NCBI GenBank assembly: GCA_016704655.1
Contig: JADIZR010000002.1
Coordinates: 331,497 to 395,496, forward strand
From: Pseudomonadota bacterium
GTDB taxonomy: Bacteria; Pseudomonadota; Gammaproteobacteria; Steroidobacterales; Steroidobacteraceae
Length of the DNA: 64,000 nt
Direction of reading: 5' to 3'
The notes under the pieces are model-generated. The model was given only the letters and a program-made list of their open reading frames with translations. It was not told the DNA's origin and ran no database searches. The position numbers were made by a program, and so were the translations under genes. This document shows positions 8,925 through 16,530 of this stretch, piece after piece. Each line of letters begins with the position of its first letter. Positions within the stretch are counted from its first letter, which is position 1.

Positions 8925-10670
8925 TCAGTGGCTCCCATGAAGCTGGAGGTGTTCCACGATCGGCCCGAGCGCGAGCGCGGGCAGGAACGTGAGTGCTCCC
9001 ACCAGCAGCACAGTGGTCACCAGCAAGGCGACGAAAAGTGGTGTGTGTGTGGGCAAGGTGCCCGCCGTGATAGCCGTAGCGCGCTTGGCGGCCAGGCTGC
9101 CGGCGATCGCCAGGACCGGAATCATCAGCCAGTAGCGCGACACCCACATCGCGATGCCGAGCGCGAAATTGTAGAAGGGTGTGTTGGCCGCAAGACCTGC
9201 GAAAGCACTGCCGTTGTTGTTGCCGGCGGACGAGAACGCATACAGGATCTCCGAGAACCCGTGCGTGCCGGGATTGGCGACACTCGCGGTGGCTGCCGGC
9301 ACCATGACGGCCACGGCGGTGCCCAGCAGGACGGCGAGGCACGGCACGAGCAGCACGATCGCGGCCATCTTCACCTCGTAGGCCTCGATCTTCTTGCCGA
9401 GGTATTCGGGCGTGCGCCCGACCATCAGCCCGGCGATGAACACCGCGATGACGGCGAACATCAACATGCCGTAGAGTCCGCTGCCAACGCCGCCGAAGAC
9501 GACTTCACCGAGCTGCATGAGCCACATCGGCGCCAACCCGCCAAGCGGCGTGAACGAATCGTGCATGGAGTTGACGGACCCGTTCGAGGCGGCAGTCGTA
9601 GCCGTCGCCCAGAGCGCGGAATTGGCGATGCCAAAACGCGTCTCTTTGCCCTCCATGTTGCCGCCGGGCTGCATCGCGGAGGCCGCCTGGTCCACACCGA
9701 GCGCATCGAAGCGGGGATTTCCCGCCTGCTCGGCCGCGAATGCGCCGACCAGCAGGGGCACGAAGATCACCAGCATGGCTGCCAGCAATGCCCAGCCCTG
9801 CCGCTGGTCGTTGACCATGCGGCCGAACGTGTAGCAGAGGGCGGCCGGGATCAGCAGGATGGCCAGCATCTCGAGGAAATTCGACAACGGCGTCGGGTTT
9901 TCGAAGGGGTGCGCCGAGTTGACGTTGAAGAACCCACCACCGTTGGTGCCGAGTTGCTTGATCGCGACCTGGCTCGCGGCCGGGCCGAGCGGCAGCGTCT
10001 GCTCGGTGACGGTCTGTTCCTGCATGACCACGGGTTCGACCAGGGTCACCTGCTGGTACGGCGCGAAGGACTGCACGACGCCCTGCGAGGCGAGCACGAC
10101 GGCCAGGATGAAGGACAGGGGCAACAGCACATGTAGCGTGCTGCGCGTGAAATCGACCCAGAAGTTGCCGATCTGGCCCGCCTCGCGGCGAACGAAGCCG
10201 CGGATCAACGCGATCAACACCGCAATGCCCGTCGCCGCCGACAGGAAATTCTGCACGGCGAGGCCCAGCATCTGCGTCAGGTAGCTCATGGTCGCTTCGC
10301 CGACGTAACCCTGCCAGTTGGTGTTCGTCGCAAAGCTGACGGCCGTGTTGAACGACGAGTCGGGCGATATCGCGCCCAGCCCTTGCGGGTTGAGGGGCAG
10401 CACGCCCTGCAGGCGCTGCAACGCATACACGGCGATGAAACCCAGCAGGTTCACCAGCAGGGCGTCGAACGCGTATCGCGTCCAGTCCGATTCGTGCGCT
10501 GGATCCACGCCGGAGATGCGATAGATCAACCGCTCGACGGGTCCGAGCAGTGGCGACAGGAATGTGCGCTCGCCCCGGAAGACGGCAGCCATGTAAGCGC
10601 CGAGCGGCTTCACCAGCGCCACCAGCACGACGACGTACAGTGCCAGTTGCAGCAGACCCTGGCCGGTCAC
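8925..10670 (-). CDS. kdpA: KdpA potassium-channel-like subunit
   Basis: The 581-residue membrane protein forms the K+-selective pore of KdpFABC. About ten hydrophobic segments are visible. The repeated selectivity-filter loops are recognisable in TNTNWQGYVGE, GTNGGGFFNVN and SSAGNNNGSAFAG. The start is GTG at 10670, which overlaps the kdpF stop codon (GTGA). Length and motif order match characterised KdpA proteins, so this should be a working high-affinity transporter. Confidence 0.96.
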   Translation of the reverse strand: MTGQGLLQLALYVVVLVALVKPLGAYMAAVFRGERTFLSPLLGPVERLIYRISGVDPAHESDWTRYAFDALLVNLLGFIAVYALQRLQGVLPLNPQGLGAISPDSSFNTAVSFATNTNWQGYVGEATMSYLTQMLGLAVQNFLSAATGIAVLIALIRGFVRREAGQIGNFWVDFTRSTLHVLLPLSFILAVVLASQGVVQSFAPYQQVTLVEPVVMQEQTVTEQTLPLGPAASQVAIKQLGTNGGGFFNVNSAHPFENPTPLSNFLEMLAILLIPAALCYTFGRMVNDQRQGWALLAAMLVIFVPLLVGAFAAEQAGNPRFDALGVDQAASAMQPGGNMEGKETRFGIANSALWATATTAASNGSVNSMHDSFTPLGGLAPMWLMQLGEVVFGGVGSGLYGMLMFAVIAVFIAGLMVGRTPEYLGKKIEAYEVKMAAIVLLVPCLAVLLGTAVAVMVPAATASVANPGTHGFSEILYAFSSAGNNNGSAFAGLAANTPFYNFALGIAMWVSRYWLMIPVLAIAGSLAAKRATAITAGTLPTHTPLFVALLVTTVLLVGALTFLPALALGPIVEHLQLHGSH

Positions 10671-10759
10671 TGGAATTTCTCCGGGTACAGGAGAGCGACC
10701 AGGAGATAGACGACCAGCCCGACGGCCAGCAGCAGGCCGATCATGTCCACGGGAGTCAT
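10667..10759 (-). CDS. kdpF: KdpF small membrane subunit
   Basis: This 30-residue frame is translated as one hydrophobic helix, from MTPVDMIGLLLAVGLVV to the charged end YPEKFQ. It has the length, position and LLVALLYPEKF ending typical of KdpF, the small subunit that stabilises the KdpABC complex. Its TGA stop overlaps the kdpA GTG start, and its ATG overlaps the stop of another 30-codon frame upstream. It is too short for standard gene callers but well supported by synteny and sequence. Confidence 0.93.
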   Translation of the reverse strand: MTPVDMIGLLLAVGLVVYLLVALLYPEKFQ

Positions 10760-10848
10760 GACTGCCCCCGCAGACGGCCGCACAGCCGGAACAAGCCCCA
10801 CGTCGTGCCGCACAAAGTCAGCGTCAGCAGCAGAACGGTGATTTCCAT
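10756..10848 (-). CDS. Putative 30-residue membrane microprotein upstream of kdpF
   Basis: An ATG at 10848 with a good ribosome-binding site (GGAGG in CTGGAGGTCAGGCC, nine bases upstream) opens a 30-codon frame. Its stop overlaps the kdpF start as ATGA. The peptide begins MEITVLLLTLTLCGTTW and ends with a basic tail (RLCGRLRGQS). It has a short hydrophobic N-terminal stretch, two cysteines and four arginines. Position, ribosome site and perfect coupling suggest that it is translated as the first gene of the kdp operon. I do not recognise a family. It may be a leader that couples translation of kdpF, or a second small subunit. Confidence 0.6.
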   Translation of the reverse strand: MEITVLLLTLTLCGTTWGLFRLCGRLRGQS

Positions 10849-10956
10849 GGCCTGACCTCCAGTGACGAAGACCAGCTTAGGCAGTCGGGTGTTAGGACGG
10901 CGTTAGGAATTGCTGCTGGACGACGGCGTCAACCAGGAGTCGATAAACTGCACGTG
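10849..10956. promoter_or_regulatory. Divergent promoter region, kdp operon and TSUP permease
   Basis: This 108-base gap separates the leftward kdp operon from the rightward permease gene and must hold both promoters. A TTAGGA-containing direct repeat (GTTAGGACGGC and GTTAGGAATTG near 10890-10912) is a possible regulator site, for instance for KdpE. No confident -35/-10 pair was assigned. Confidence 0.4.
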
Positions 10957-11709
10957 ATGACAGCAGAAGTACTGATCCTTGCCGTGGCGTTCTTCTGCCT
11001 CGCGGCCCTTTACAGCACCGTGGGACACGCCGGCGCATCGGGTTACCTGGCGACGATGGCATTGCTTGGCGTGGCGCCCGCCACCATGCGACCCACCGCG
11101 CTCGCGCTCAACCTGATCGTTGCGACGCTGACGACCTACCGCTTCTGGCGCGCCGGCTGGACCCGCTGGGACCAGCTGCTGCCGTTCGCGCTCGCGTCCG
11201 TGCCGCTGGCCTACTTCGGCGGCCGGATCGAGGTCCCCGTGCCGGGTTACCGTGCGATGGTGGGTGTCGTGCTGCTGTGCTCAGCCGTCATCCTGATCTG
11301 GCGCGCACGCGGCGGTGAATCGTCGCTTGCGGAGAGAAACGTGCAGATTCCACTGCCTGCCGCGGTTGGCAGCGGTGCGGCCATCGGCCTGCTGTCGGGA
11401 CTCACCGGCACCGGCGGCGGCATCTTTCTCAGCCCGCTGCTGCTGTTCGCAGGCTGGGCCGGCCCGCGGGGCGCGGCAGGGCTCGCCGCACCCTTCATTT
11501 GCCTGAATTCGCTGGCCGGCCTGATCGGCGTGCAGTGGACCGCCCACTCGCTGCCCACGGCAATGCCTTTGCTCGCCGTGACCGTCCTGGCCGGAGGCTG
11601 GGTGGGCACAGCCCTGGGACTGGAGCGCCTGCCGCGACGTGGCCTGATCCTGGCACTTTCAGTGGTACTGCTGGTGGCAGGTGGCAAACTGCTGTTGCCG
11701 GCGCATTAG
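10957..11709 (+). CDS. TSUP/TauE-SafE family permease
   Basis: The 250-residue integral membrane protein has about eight hydrophobic segments in two repeats. The family-typical glycine-rich stretches are GHAGASGYLA near the N-terminus and GLLSGLTGTGGGIFLSPLLL at mid-protein. Members export sulfite, sulfoacetate or related anions, or are uncharacterised, and the substrate cannot be inferred here. ATG at 10957 is used. A GTG three bases earlier is possible, and AGGAG at 10935-10939 is rather far from both. The gene is divergent from kdp and is not obviously linked to sulfur metabolism. Confidence 0.85.
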   Translation: MTAEVLILAVAFFCLAALYSTVGHAGASGYLATMALLGVAPATMRPTALALNLIVATLTTYRFWRAGWTRWDQLLPFALASVPLAYFGGRIEVPVPGYRAMVGVVLLCSAVILIWRARGGESSLAERNVQIPLPAAVGSGAAIGLLSGLTGTGGGIFLSPLLLFAGWAGPRGAAGLAAPFICLNSLAGLIGVQWTAHSLPTAMPLLAVTVLAGGWVGTALGLERLPRRGLILALSVVLLVAGGKLLLPAH

Positions 11710-11736
11710 CCGGCAAGACGCGCAACACCCGAACGC

Positions 11737-12030
11737 ATGACGCACTCAAAGCACTGGCTCGATCACATTGCCGCAACGGCCGCCGAGTGGGGACTGTCGA
11801 AACCGACGGACTACGGTGAAGATGAACGCAAGCGCCCGCTTGCCGCGGTGGCAACGGACCTGAACGCGCGACTGAAGCAATGCTGCAAGAGCGCCGACGC
11901 TCCCTCCGGAGCGATGATCGCGATGCGCAGCCACCTGGCACTTTTTGCCCGCTACGGACTGCCGAATCCGAAGGCGACGCAGCTCGTCAGGGACCTGACG
12001 ATGCAGGCGTTCGCCCCGAAGAGGCGCTGA
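11737..12030 (+). CDS. Hypothetical protein, 97 residues
   Basis: This small soluble protein is predicted to be mostly helical and ends in a basic tail (FAPKRR). It lies 27 bases after the permease and 18 bases before the metallopeptidase, in the same direction, so the three may be co-transcribed. I see no family motif. Tight placement between two real genes and smooth codon use argue for a genuine gene. The ribosome-binding site before ATG 11737 is weak. Confidence 0.55.
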   Translation: MTHSKHWLDHIAATAAEWGLSKPTDYGEDERKRPLAAVATDLNARLKQCCKSADAPSGAMIAMRSHLALFARYGLPNPKATQLVRDLTMQAFAPKRR

Positions 12031-12048
12031 ACCCGGAAGGACACGACC

Positions 12049-13443
12049 ATGTCACTTGAACCGCAAGCGGGCGCCGCGCTGGCGCAGGCCACGGCCACGG
12101 CGATCATCGGCATCGACACGCTGTGGGGCGGCGACGTCATGAACCCGTCGGGCACCGGTCGCTTCATCGCCGACTCCTGGTTTTCCAATGAGCCACTGCC
12201 GCGAGCCTACCAACATCCAGCGGCGGCAAAGCTCCGACGGAGCGGCGGCGTGGCCGGCCAGAAGATCGACGCAGCAGCCGTCGATGCGTACCTGCGGGCC
12301 ATCGACATTCCCGCCGCGATCGGCGAGCTGAATGCAGCGGCAGGCCGCGTTGGCCGGTTACGCGGCGCGTACCTGCAGGGCCTGTGCGAATGCCTGGGCG
12401 TGATGTGGGACCTGGTGCAGGAACGTCTCGAGCGTGGCGCAGCCGTGCCGTACGAGCGTTGCGTAACGGCGTCGACCGGTTCGGCACCGACGCCTTCCGA
12501 TCCGGTCGCCAAGCGTGAGCGCATTGCGGAGTTGCTCGCCCGGCAGGGCTACAGATCAGCCACGCGAGCGAAGCTGCTCGCCGCCGTCGACGCCTGGCGC
12601 CACGAGCGCAGGGTGCCGAAGAAATCGATCGCCATGCTGGCCGATGCGTGCATCGCGCAGTTCGACGCCGGTGCGGCGCGACACATCGTTCCTTACCTGC
12701 CCAGGGCGCTGCGTGACGTGCCGCGCGCCAACATCCGGTTCCTCGCGATCGAGAACGCCTGGTTTTCAGGCTCGATGAATTACCTCGGTCGCGCGCGCAA
12801 TCGTGACGGCTCGCCACAGTACGAGGCGACCTACGAGATCAACGCGGCGCTCGAGATCTCGGTGCCCGAATTCATGCAGCTGGTGTCGCACGAGGTCGTG
12901 CCCGGCCACGTGACCAACTTCGCCTGGATCCAGGCGCTGCATGCGCGCCGCAAGCTGGGCTTCGAGTCGACGGTGCTGACGATGAACACGCGCGGCGCAG
13001 CGCTGTCGGAAGGCATCGCCAACAACGCGATCCTGATGGCGTTCCGCGTCACGGAGATCGACGAACTGCCCGACGTCGACCTGCAGATCGGCACCCTGCT
13101 CGCGCTGCTGCAGGACGACGCCAAGAATCAGTCGTCGTTCCTGACGTGGGAAAAGCGCTGGCCGCAGGACAAGGTGCGCGGCGTGCTGCGCAACGAATTC
13201 CTCTGCTCCGACGAGCGCGCCGACAAGCTGTCGGGCGCCTGGGGCCGTCACCCGCTGCTGGGGCGCATGTACCTGCCCGCGTACCGTGCGGGCACCGTCA
13301 AAGTGGCGGCACTGCGCAGGAAACACCCGCCGGCAAAGATCATTCCTGCGTTGTATGGCGCGCTCGGACTGGTGGACCTGGTGACGATCGACCAGGTGCT
13401 CGGTACCGACGCGGCAAAGGGCAACCGTGGGCGCAAGCGCTGA
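12049..13443 (+). CDS. DUF885-like metallopeptidase
   Basis: The 464-residue protein contains HEVVPGH (His281, Glu282, His287). This matches the HExxPGH motif of DUF885 proteins, a zinc-peptidase-like family. The conserved surroundings include ISVPEFMQLVSHE before it and the SEGIANNAIL segment further on. Unlike many DUF885 proteins there is no signal peptide, and the sequence is shorter than usual for the family, so it is probably cytoplasmic. GGAAGGA lies just before ATG 12049. It overlaps the start of the next gene by 17 bases. Substrate and pathway are unknown. Confidence 0.7.
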   Translation: MSLEPQAGAALAQATATAIIGIDTLWGGDVMNPSGTGRFIADSWFSNEPLPRAYQHPAAAKLRRSGGVAGQKIDAAAVDAYLRAIDIPAAIGELNAAAGRVGRLRGAYLQGLCECLGVMWDLVQERLERGAAVPYERCVTASTGSAPTPSDPVAKRERIAELLARQGYRSATRAKLLAAVDAWRHERRVPKKSIAMLADACIAQFDAGAARHIVPYLPRALRDVPRANIRFLAIENAWFSGSMNYLGRARNRDGSPQYEATYEINAALEISVPEFMQLVSHEVVPGHVTNFAWIQALHARRKLGFESTVLTMNTRGAALSEGIANNAILMAFRVTEIDELPDVDLQIGTLLALLQDDAKNQSSFLTWEKRWPQDKVRGVLRNEFLCSDERADKLSGAWGRHPLLGRMYLPAYRAGTVKVAALRRKHPPAKIIPALYGALGLVDLVTIDQVLGTDAAKGNRGRKR

Positions 13444-13810
13444 CGACGGTACGGTCGGCGAGGAATCTGCCGACACGGACGCAGGGGCTGTCTCCGCCGC
13501 AAAGCCCTGGGCCGTGTATCTGCTCCACTGCGCGGGCGGCAGGAGCTACATCGGCATCAGCCCGACGCCGCACGAGCGATTCGAAGTTCATCGGACGGGC
13601 AAGGGAGCCGCGTTCACGCGCGCTAATCGTCCGCAGGCCCTGGCAGCAGTCGTGTGGTTCGAGAATCGGAGTACCGCCGCCTCGATGGAGGTGCGACTGA
13701 AGGCTTTGGCACGGCCGGCGAAACTCGCCTGGTTCGAACGCTTCGCGGCGGCGACTGCCTCGATGCCGGCGACACTCGATGTCGGGCTGGCCAGTCTGAC
13801 GAGTCGATGA
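13427..13810 (+). CDS. GIY-YIG nuclease-superfamily protein
   Basis: The 127-residue protein carries a single GIY-YIG domain, seen as WAVYLLHCAGGRSYIGIS at about residues 28-45, followed by AFTRANRPQALAAVVWFE and an ASMEVRLKAL helix. This is the layout of YhbQ/SLX1-like small nucleases. It begins with GTG at 13427 inside the end of the preceding gene. The first 25 residues are acidic and poorly conserved in character, so the real start could be later. Proteins of this type act on branched DNA or are uncharacterised. Confidence 0.8.
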   Translation: MGASADDGTVGEESADTDAGAVSAAKPWAVYLLHCAGGRSYIGISPTPHERFEVHRTGKGAAFTRANRPQALAAVVWFENRSTAASMEVRLKALARPAKLAWFERFAAATASMPATLDVGLASLTSR

Positions 13811-13815
13811 TTGTG

Positions 13816-13857
13816 CAGCTCGACTTGACGTTGCCTGTGAAACGTCAAGTCGAGCTG
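13816..13857. terminator. Perfect 17-bp hairpin between converging genes
   Basis: Two 17-base arms (13816-13832 and 13841-13857, starting CAGCTCGACTTGACGTT) are perfectly complementary around an eight-base loop. The hairpin sits between the convergent GIY-YIG and ppa genes and probably stops transcription in both directions. There is no T tract, so it may act as a transcript stabiliser or Rho-assisted stop. Confidence 0.6.
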
Positions 13858-13888
13858 ATCAATGGCCGACCCTGTTAGTCCCCGTCGG

Positions 13889-14494
13889 CTACGGCTTTTT
13901 CCTGGAACGCCGCGACGCGGCCGCCATCGAGTGCTGCGCGACGTAGTGCGCCGCCACGTCATCGCCCGCGCTCGCCGCGCGGTGAATGCCCTCGATGATC
14001 ATCTTCTCGGCGCGCTCGGTGCCGACCCAGTTCACGATCGTCACCCACTTGCCCTTCTCCAGGTCCTTGTAGTGCTGGAAGAAGTGCGCGATCTGGTCGA
14101 TGAGCGTGACCGGCAGGTCCTTGTACGACTTCACGCCGGAGTAGAACGGGTGGAGCTTGTCCACCGGCACCGCGATGACTTTCTCGTCGTCGCCCGCTTC
14201 GTCCTTCATCAGCAGCGCGCCGACCGGGCGCACCCGCACGATCGCGCCCGCCACCACCGGGCTCGGCACCACCACGATCACGTCGACCGGATCGCCGTCG
14301 CCCGAGAGCGTGTGCGGGATGAAGCCGTAATTGCCGGGATAGAACATCGCGGTGTTGAGGAAGCGGTCGACGCGCAGCGCCCCGGATTCCTTGTCGAGCT
14401 CGTACTTGACCGGCACGCCGCCCTGCGGAATCTCGATCAGGACGTTGATGTCGCTGGGCGGGTCGGCGCCGATGCTGATCTTGTTGATGTCCAT
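13889..14494 (-). CDS. ppa: Inorganic pyrophosphatase
   Basis: The 201-residue family I pyrophosphatase hydrolyses PPi to two phosphates and so pulls biosynthetic reactions forward. The substrate and metal-binding motif DGDPVDVIV is at about residues 66-74. KYELDKESG, FYPGNYGFIP and the KDLEKGKW region are also typical. The C-terminus has an extra Ala/Ser/Arg-rich tail of about 25 residues compared with the E. coli enzyme. The gene starts at 14494, five bases from a heptamer repeat array that separates it from hemE. Confidence 0.95.
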   Translation of the reverse strand: MDINKISIGADPPSDINVLIEIPQGGVPVKYELDKESGALRVDRFLNTAMFYPGNYGFIPHTLSGDGDPVDVIVVVPSPVVAGAIVRVRPVGALLMKDEAGDDEKVIAVPVDKLHPFYSGVKSYKDLPVTLIDQIAHFFQHYKDLEKGKWVTIVNWVGTERAEKMIIEGIHRAASAGDDVAAHYVAQHSMAAASRRSRKKP

Positions 14495-14499
14495 GGGAA

Positions 14500-14670
14500 G
14501 TGATTAGTGAGTAGTGAGTAGTGAGTAGTGAGTAGTGATTAGTGATTAGTGATTAGTGAGTAGTGAGTAGTGATCAGCGGTTAGCCCGAGTGTTTTGACC
14601 TGGCGCCAACGTGGGTCACCGCGACGATCTTTCCGACTAATCACTATTCACTATTCACTAATCACTACTC
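14500..14670. repeat. Mirror-image heptamer array between ppa and hemE
   Basis: Bases 14500-14576 are eleven tandem 7-mers, each GTGATTA, GTGAGTA or GTGATCA. After a 60-base unique centre, the opposite orientation (TAATCACTATTCAC type, about five units) runs from about 14636 to 14670. Together they form a long imperfect inverted repeat that could fold as a large hairpin. The hemE stop codon TAG (14665-14667) is part of the second array. A sister structure lies at 37283-37498. Confidence 0.9.
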
Positions 14671-15735
14671 CGCGTGATAACGCGGTGAAAGTTCGTGCAC
14701 AGCTTCGATCATGGCCAGCGCGTGCTCGGGCTTCACCTCCGGATGGATGCCGTGACCGAGGTTGAACACGTGGCCCGGGCCGTGGCCGTAGCTGGCCAGC
14801 ACGTGACCCACCTGCTCGCGGATTCGCTCCGGCGGGGCATAGAGCACGCTCGGATCGAGATTGCCCTGCAGCGCAACCTTGTCCTGCACGCTGCGGCGCG
14901 CAGCGGCCAGGTCGGTCGTCCAGTCGACGCCGAGCGCGTCGCAACCCGTGGCCGCCATCTCGGCCAGCCAGCCGCCGCCACCTTTGGTGTAGAGGATGAC
15001 CGGCACGCGGCGCCCGTCGGCTTCGCGCGTGACGCCGTCGACGATCCGCTGCATGTAGCGCAGCGAGAACTCGCGGTAATCACGGGGCGTAAGCGCGCCA
15101 CCCCAGGTATCGAACACCATGACCGCCTGCGCGCCCGCGGCAATCTGGCCGTTGAGGTAGGCGATCGTCGCGCGCGTGATGATGTCGAGCAGCCGGTGCA
15201 GTTCCTGCGGCGCGCCGTAGAGCATGCCCTTGATGTGCTCGAAGTTCCTGCTGCTGCCGCCTTCGACCATGTACGTGCCCACGGTCCACGGGCTGCCCGA
15301 GAAACCGATCAGGGGCACACGGCCGTTGAGTTCGCGGCGGATCGTGCGGACCGCATCCATCACGTACCGCAGTTCGCCTTCCGGATCCGGAATCGGCAGC
15401 CGGTCGATGTCGGCGGACGTGCGCACTGGCCGTGCGATCTTCGGGCCTTCGCCAGTCTCGAACGAGAGGCCGACGTTCATCGCGTGCGGCACGGTCAGGA
15501 TGTCCGAAAACAGGATCGCCGCGTCGAGCCGGTAACGGTCGAGCGGCTGCAGCGTCACTTCGCAGGCCAGCTCGGGGTTCATGCACAGCTGCAGGAAGCT
15601 GCCCGCCTTGGCGCGCGTGGCACGGTACTCCGGCAGGTAGCGTCCGGCCTGCCGCATCATCCACACCGGTGTGCGGGGTGTCGGCTGGCGCAGCAGGGCG
15701 CGCAGCAGCAGGTCGTTCTGCAGCGGTGCGCTCAT
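14665..15735 (-). CDS. hemE: Uroporphyrinogen decarboxylase
   Basis: The 356-residue enzyme converts uroporphyrinogen III to coproporphyrinogen III in haem synthesis. The N-terminal signature RQAGRYLPEYR lies at about residues 28-38. The active-site regions ILFSDILTVP, GFSGSPWTVGTYMVEGG and NLGHGIHPEV are present. The frame is open further upstream, but the true start is the ATG at 15735: it opens with a typical MSAPLQNDLLLRALL N-terminus and overlaps the pyrF stop as ATGA. The gene ends inside the heptamer array. Confidence 0.96.
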   Translation of the reverse strand: MSAPLQNDLLLRALLRQPTPRTPVWMMRQAGRYLPEYRATRAKAGSFLQLCMNPELACEVTLQPLDRYRLDAAILFSDILTVPHAMNVGLSFETGEGPKIARPVRTSADIDRLPIPDPEGELRYVMDAVRTIRRELNGRVPLIGFSGSPWTVGTYMVEGGSSRNFEHIKGMLYGAPQELHRLLDIITRATIAYLNGQIAAGAQAVMVFDTWGGALTPRDYREFSLRYMQRIVDGVTREADGRRVPVILYTKGGGGWLAEMAATGCDALGVDWTTDLAAARRSVQDKVALQGNLDPSVLYAPPERIREQVGHVLASYGHGPGHVFNLGHGIHPEVKPEHALAMIEAVHELSPRYHAE

Positions 15736-16472
15736 GCGCTTGCTCCGGCGAGGGACCGGGCAATGGTTTGCTGGATGGCTTCGGCCGCAGCACGCGGATC
15801 GGCGGCATCGCGGATCGGGCGGCCGACGACGATGTAGTCGGCGCCGTTGGCAAAGGCCTGCGCGACGTCGACCGTGCGCTTCTGGTCGTCCACCGGCTTG
15901 TTCTCGACCGGACGAATGCCCGGCGTGACGACCAGCAGGCGGTGATCGATGAACTCGCGCAGCATCGGTGCTTCCAGCCCCGAGGACACCACGCCGTCGC
16001 ACCCGGCTTCGAGCGCGCGCCGGGCACGCGAGAGCACCAGCTTCTCGACGTCGACGGTGAACCCGAGGTCATCGAGGTCGCCGCGGTCGAGGCTCGTGAG
16101 CACGGTCACCGCGAGGATCTTGACGTCGCCCTTGGCGGCCGCTGCGGCCTCCATGATGGCCTGGTTACCGTGGATCGTCGCGAACGTGACGCCCCGGCCA
16201 CTCAGCTGCCTGACCGCCGCGGCGACCGTGGCAGGCACGTCGAAGAACTTGAGGTCGACGAAGATCTTCTTGCCACGCGCGACCATCCAGTCGAGCAATT
16301 CGAAGTAGCCGCCGGACATGAACAGCTCGAGCCCGATCTTGTAGAAGACGACGGCATCGCCGAGCTGCTCGACGAGCTGGCGCGCCGCCTGCGGGTCGGC
16401 GACGTCCATGGCGAAGATGAGGCGTTCCCGGTTGGGGATGTTCTTGGGGGTCAAGGCGGCACTCCGGAGCAA
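15732..16472 (-). CDS. pyrF: Orotidine 5'-phosphate decarboxylase
   Basis: This family member makes UMP from OMP, the last step of pyrimidine synthesis. The catalytic KxxxD-type motif is visible in IFVDLKFFDVPATV, and the C-terminal phosphate-binding GADYIVVGRPI is intact. The frame starts with TTG at 16472. A second TTG six codons later (before TPKNIPNR) is also possible, and no ATG fits the conserved N-terminus. It is translationally coupled to hemE by a four-base overlap. Confidence 0.94.
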   Translation of the reverse strand: MLRSAALTPKNIPNRERLIFAMDVADPQAARQLVEQLGDAVVFYKIGLELFMSGGYFELLDWMVARGKKIFVDLKFFDVPATVAAAVRQLSGRGVTFATIHGNQAIMEAAAAAKGDVKILAVTVLTSLDRGDLDDLGFTVDVEKLVLSRARRALEAGCDGVVSSGLEAPMLREFIDHRLLVVTPGIRPVENKPVDDQKRTVDVAQAFANGADYIVVGRPIRDAADPRAAAEAIQQTIARSLAGASA

Positions 16473-16530
16473 GCCCGCGAATGCTACCAGACGGGCCCCG
16501 GCCGGGCGTCCGGGCCTGCCCGCACGGCAG

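Noticed and set aside
7386..10136. Plus-strand open frame of over 900 codons opposite kdpB and kdpA
   Set aside because: Ser/Thr/Arg/Pro-rich first half and His/Gln/Arg-rich second half with no domain, exactly opposite two fully conserved genes.
14500..14670. CRISPR array
   Set aside because: Units are only seven bases, adjacent, without unique spacers, and no cas genes are near. The same applies to 37283-37498.
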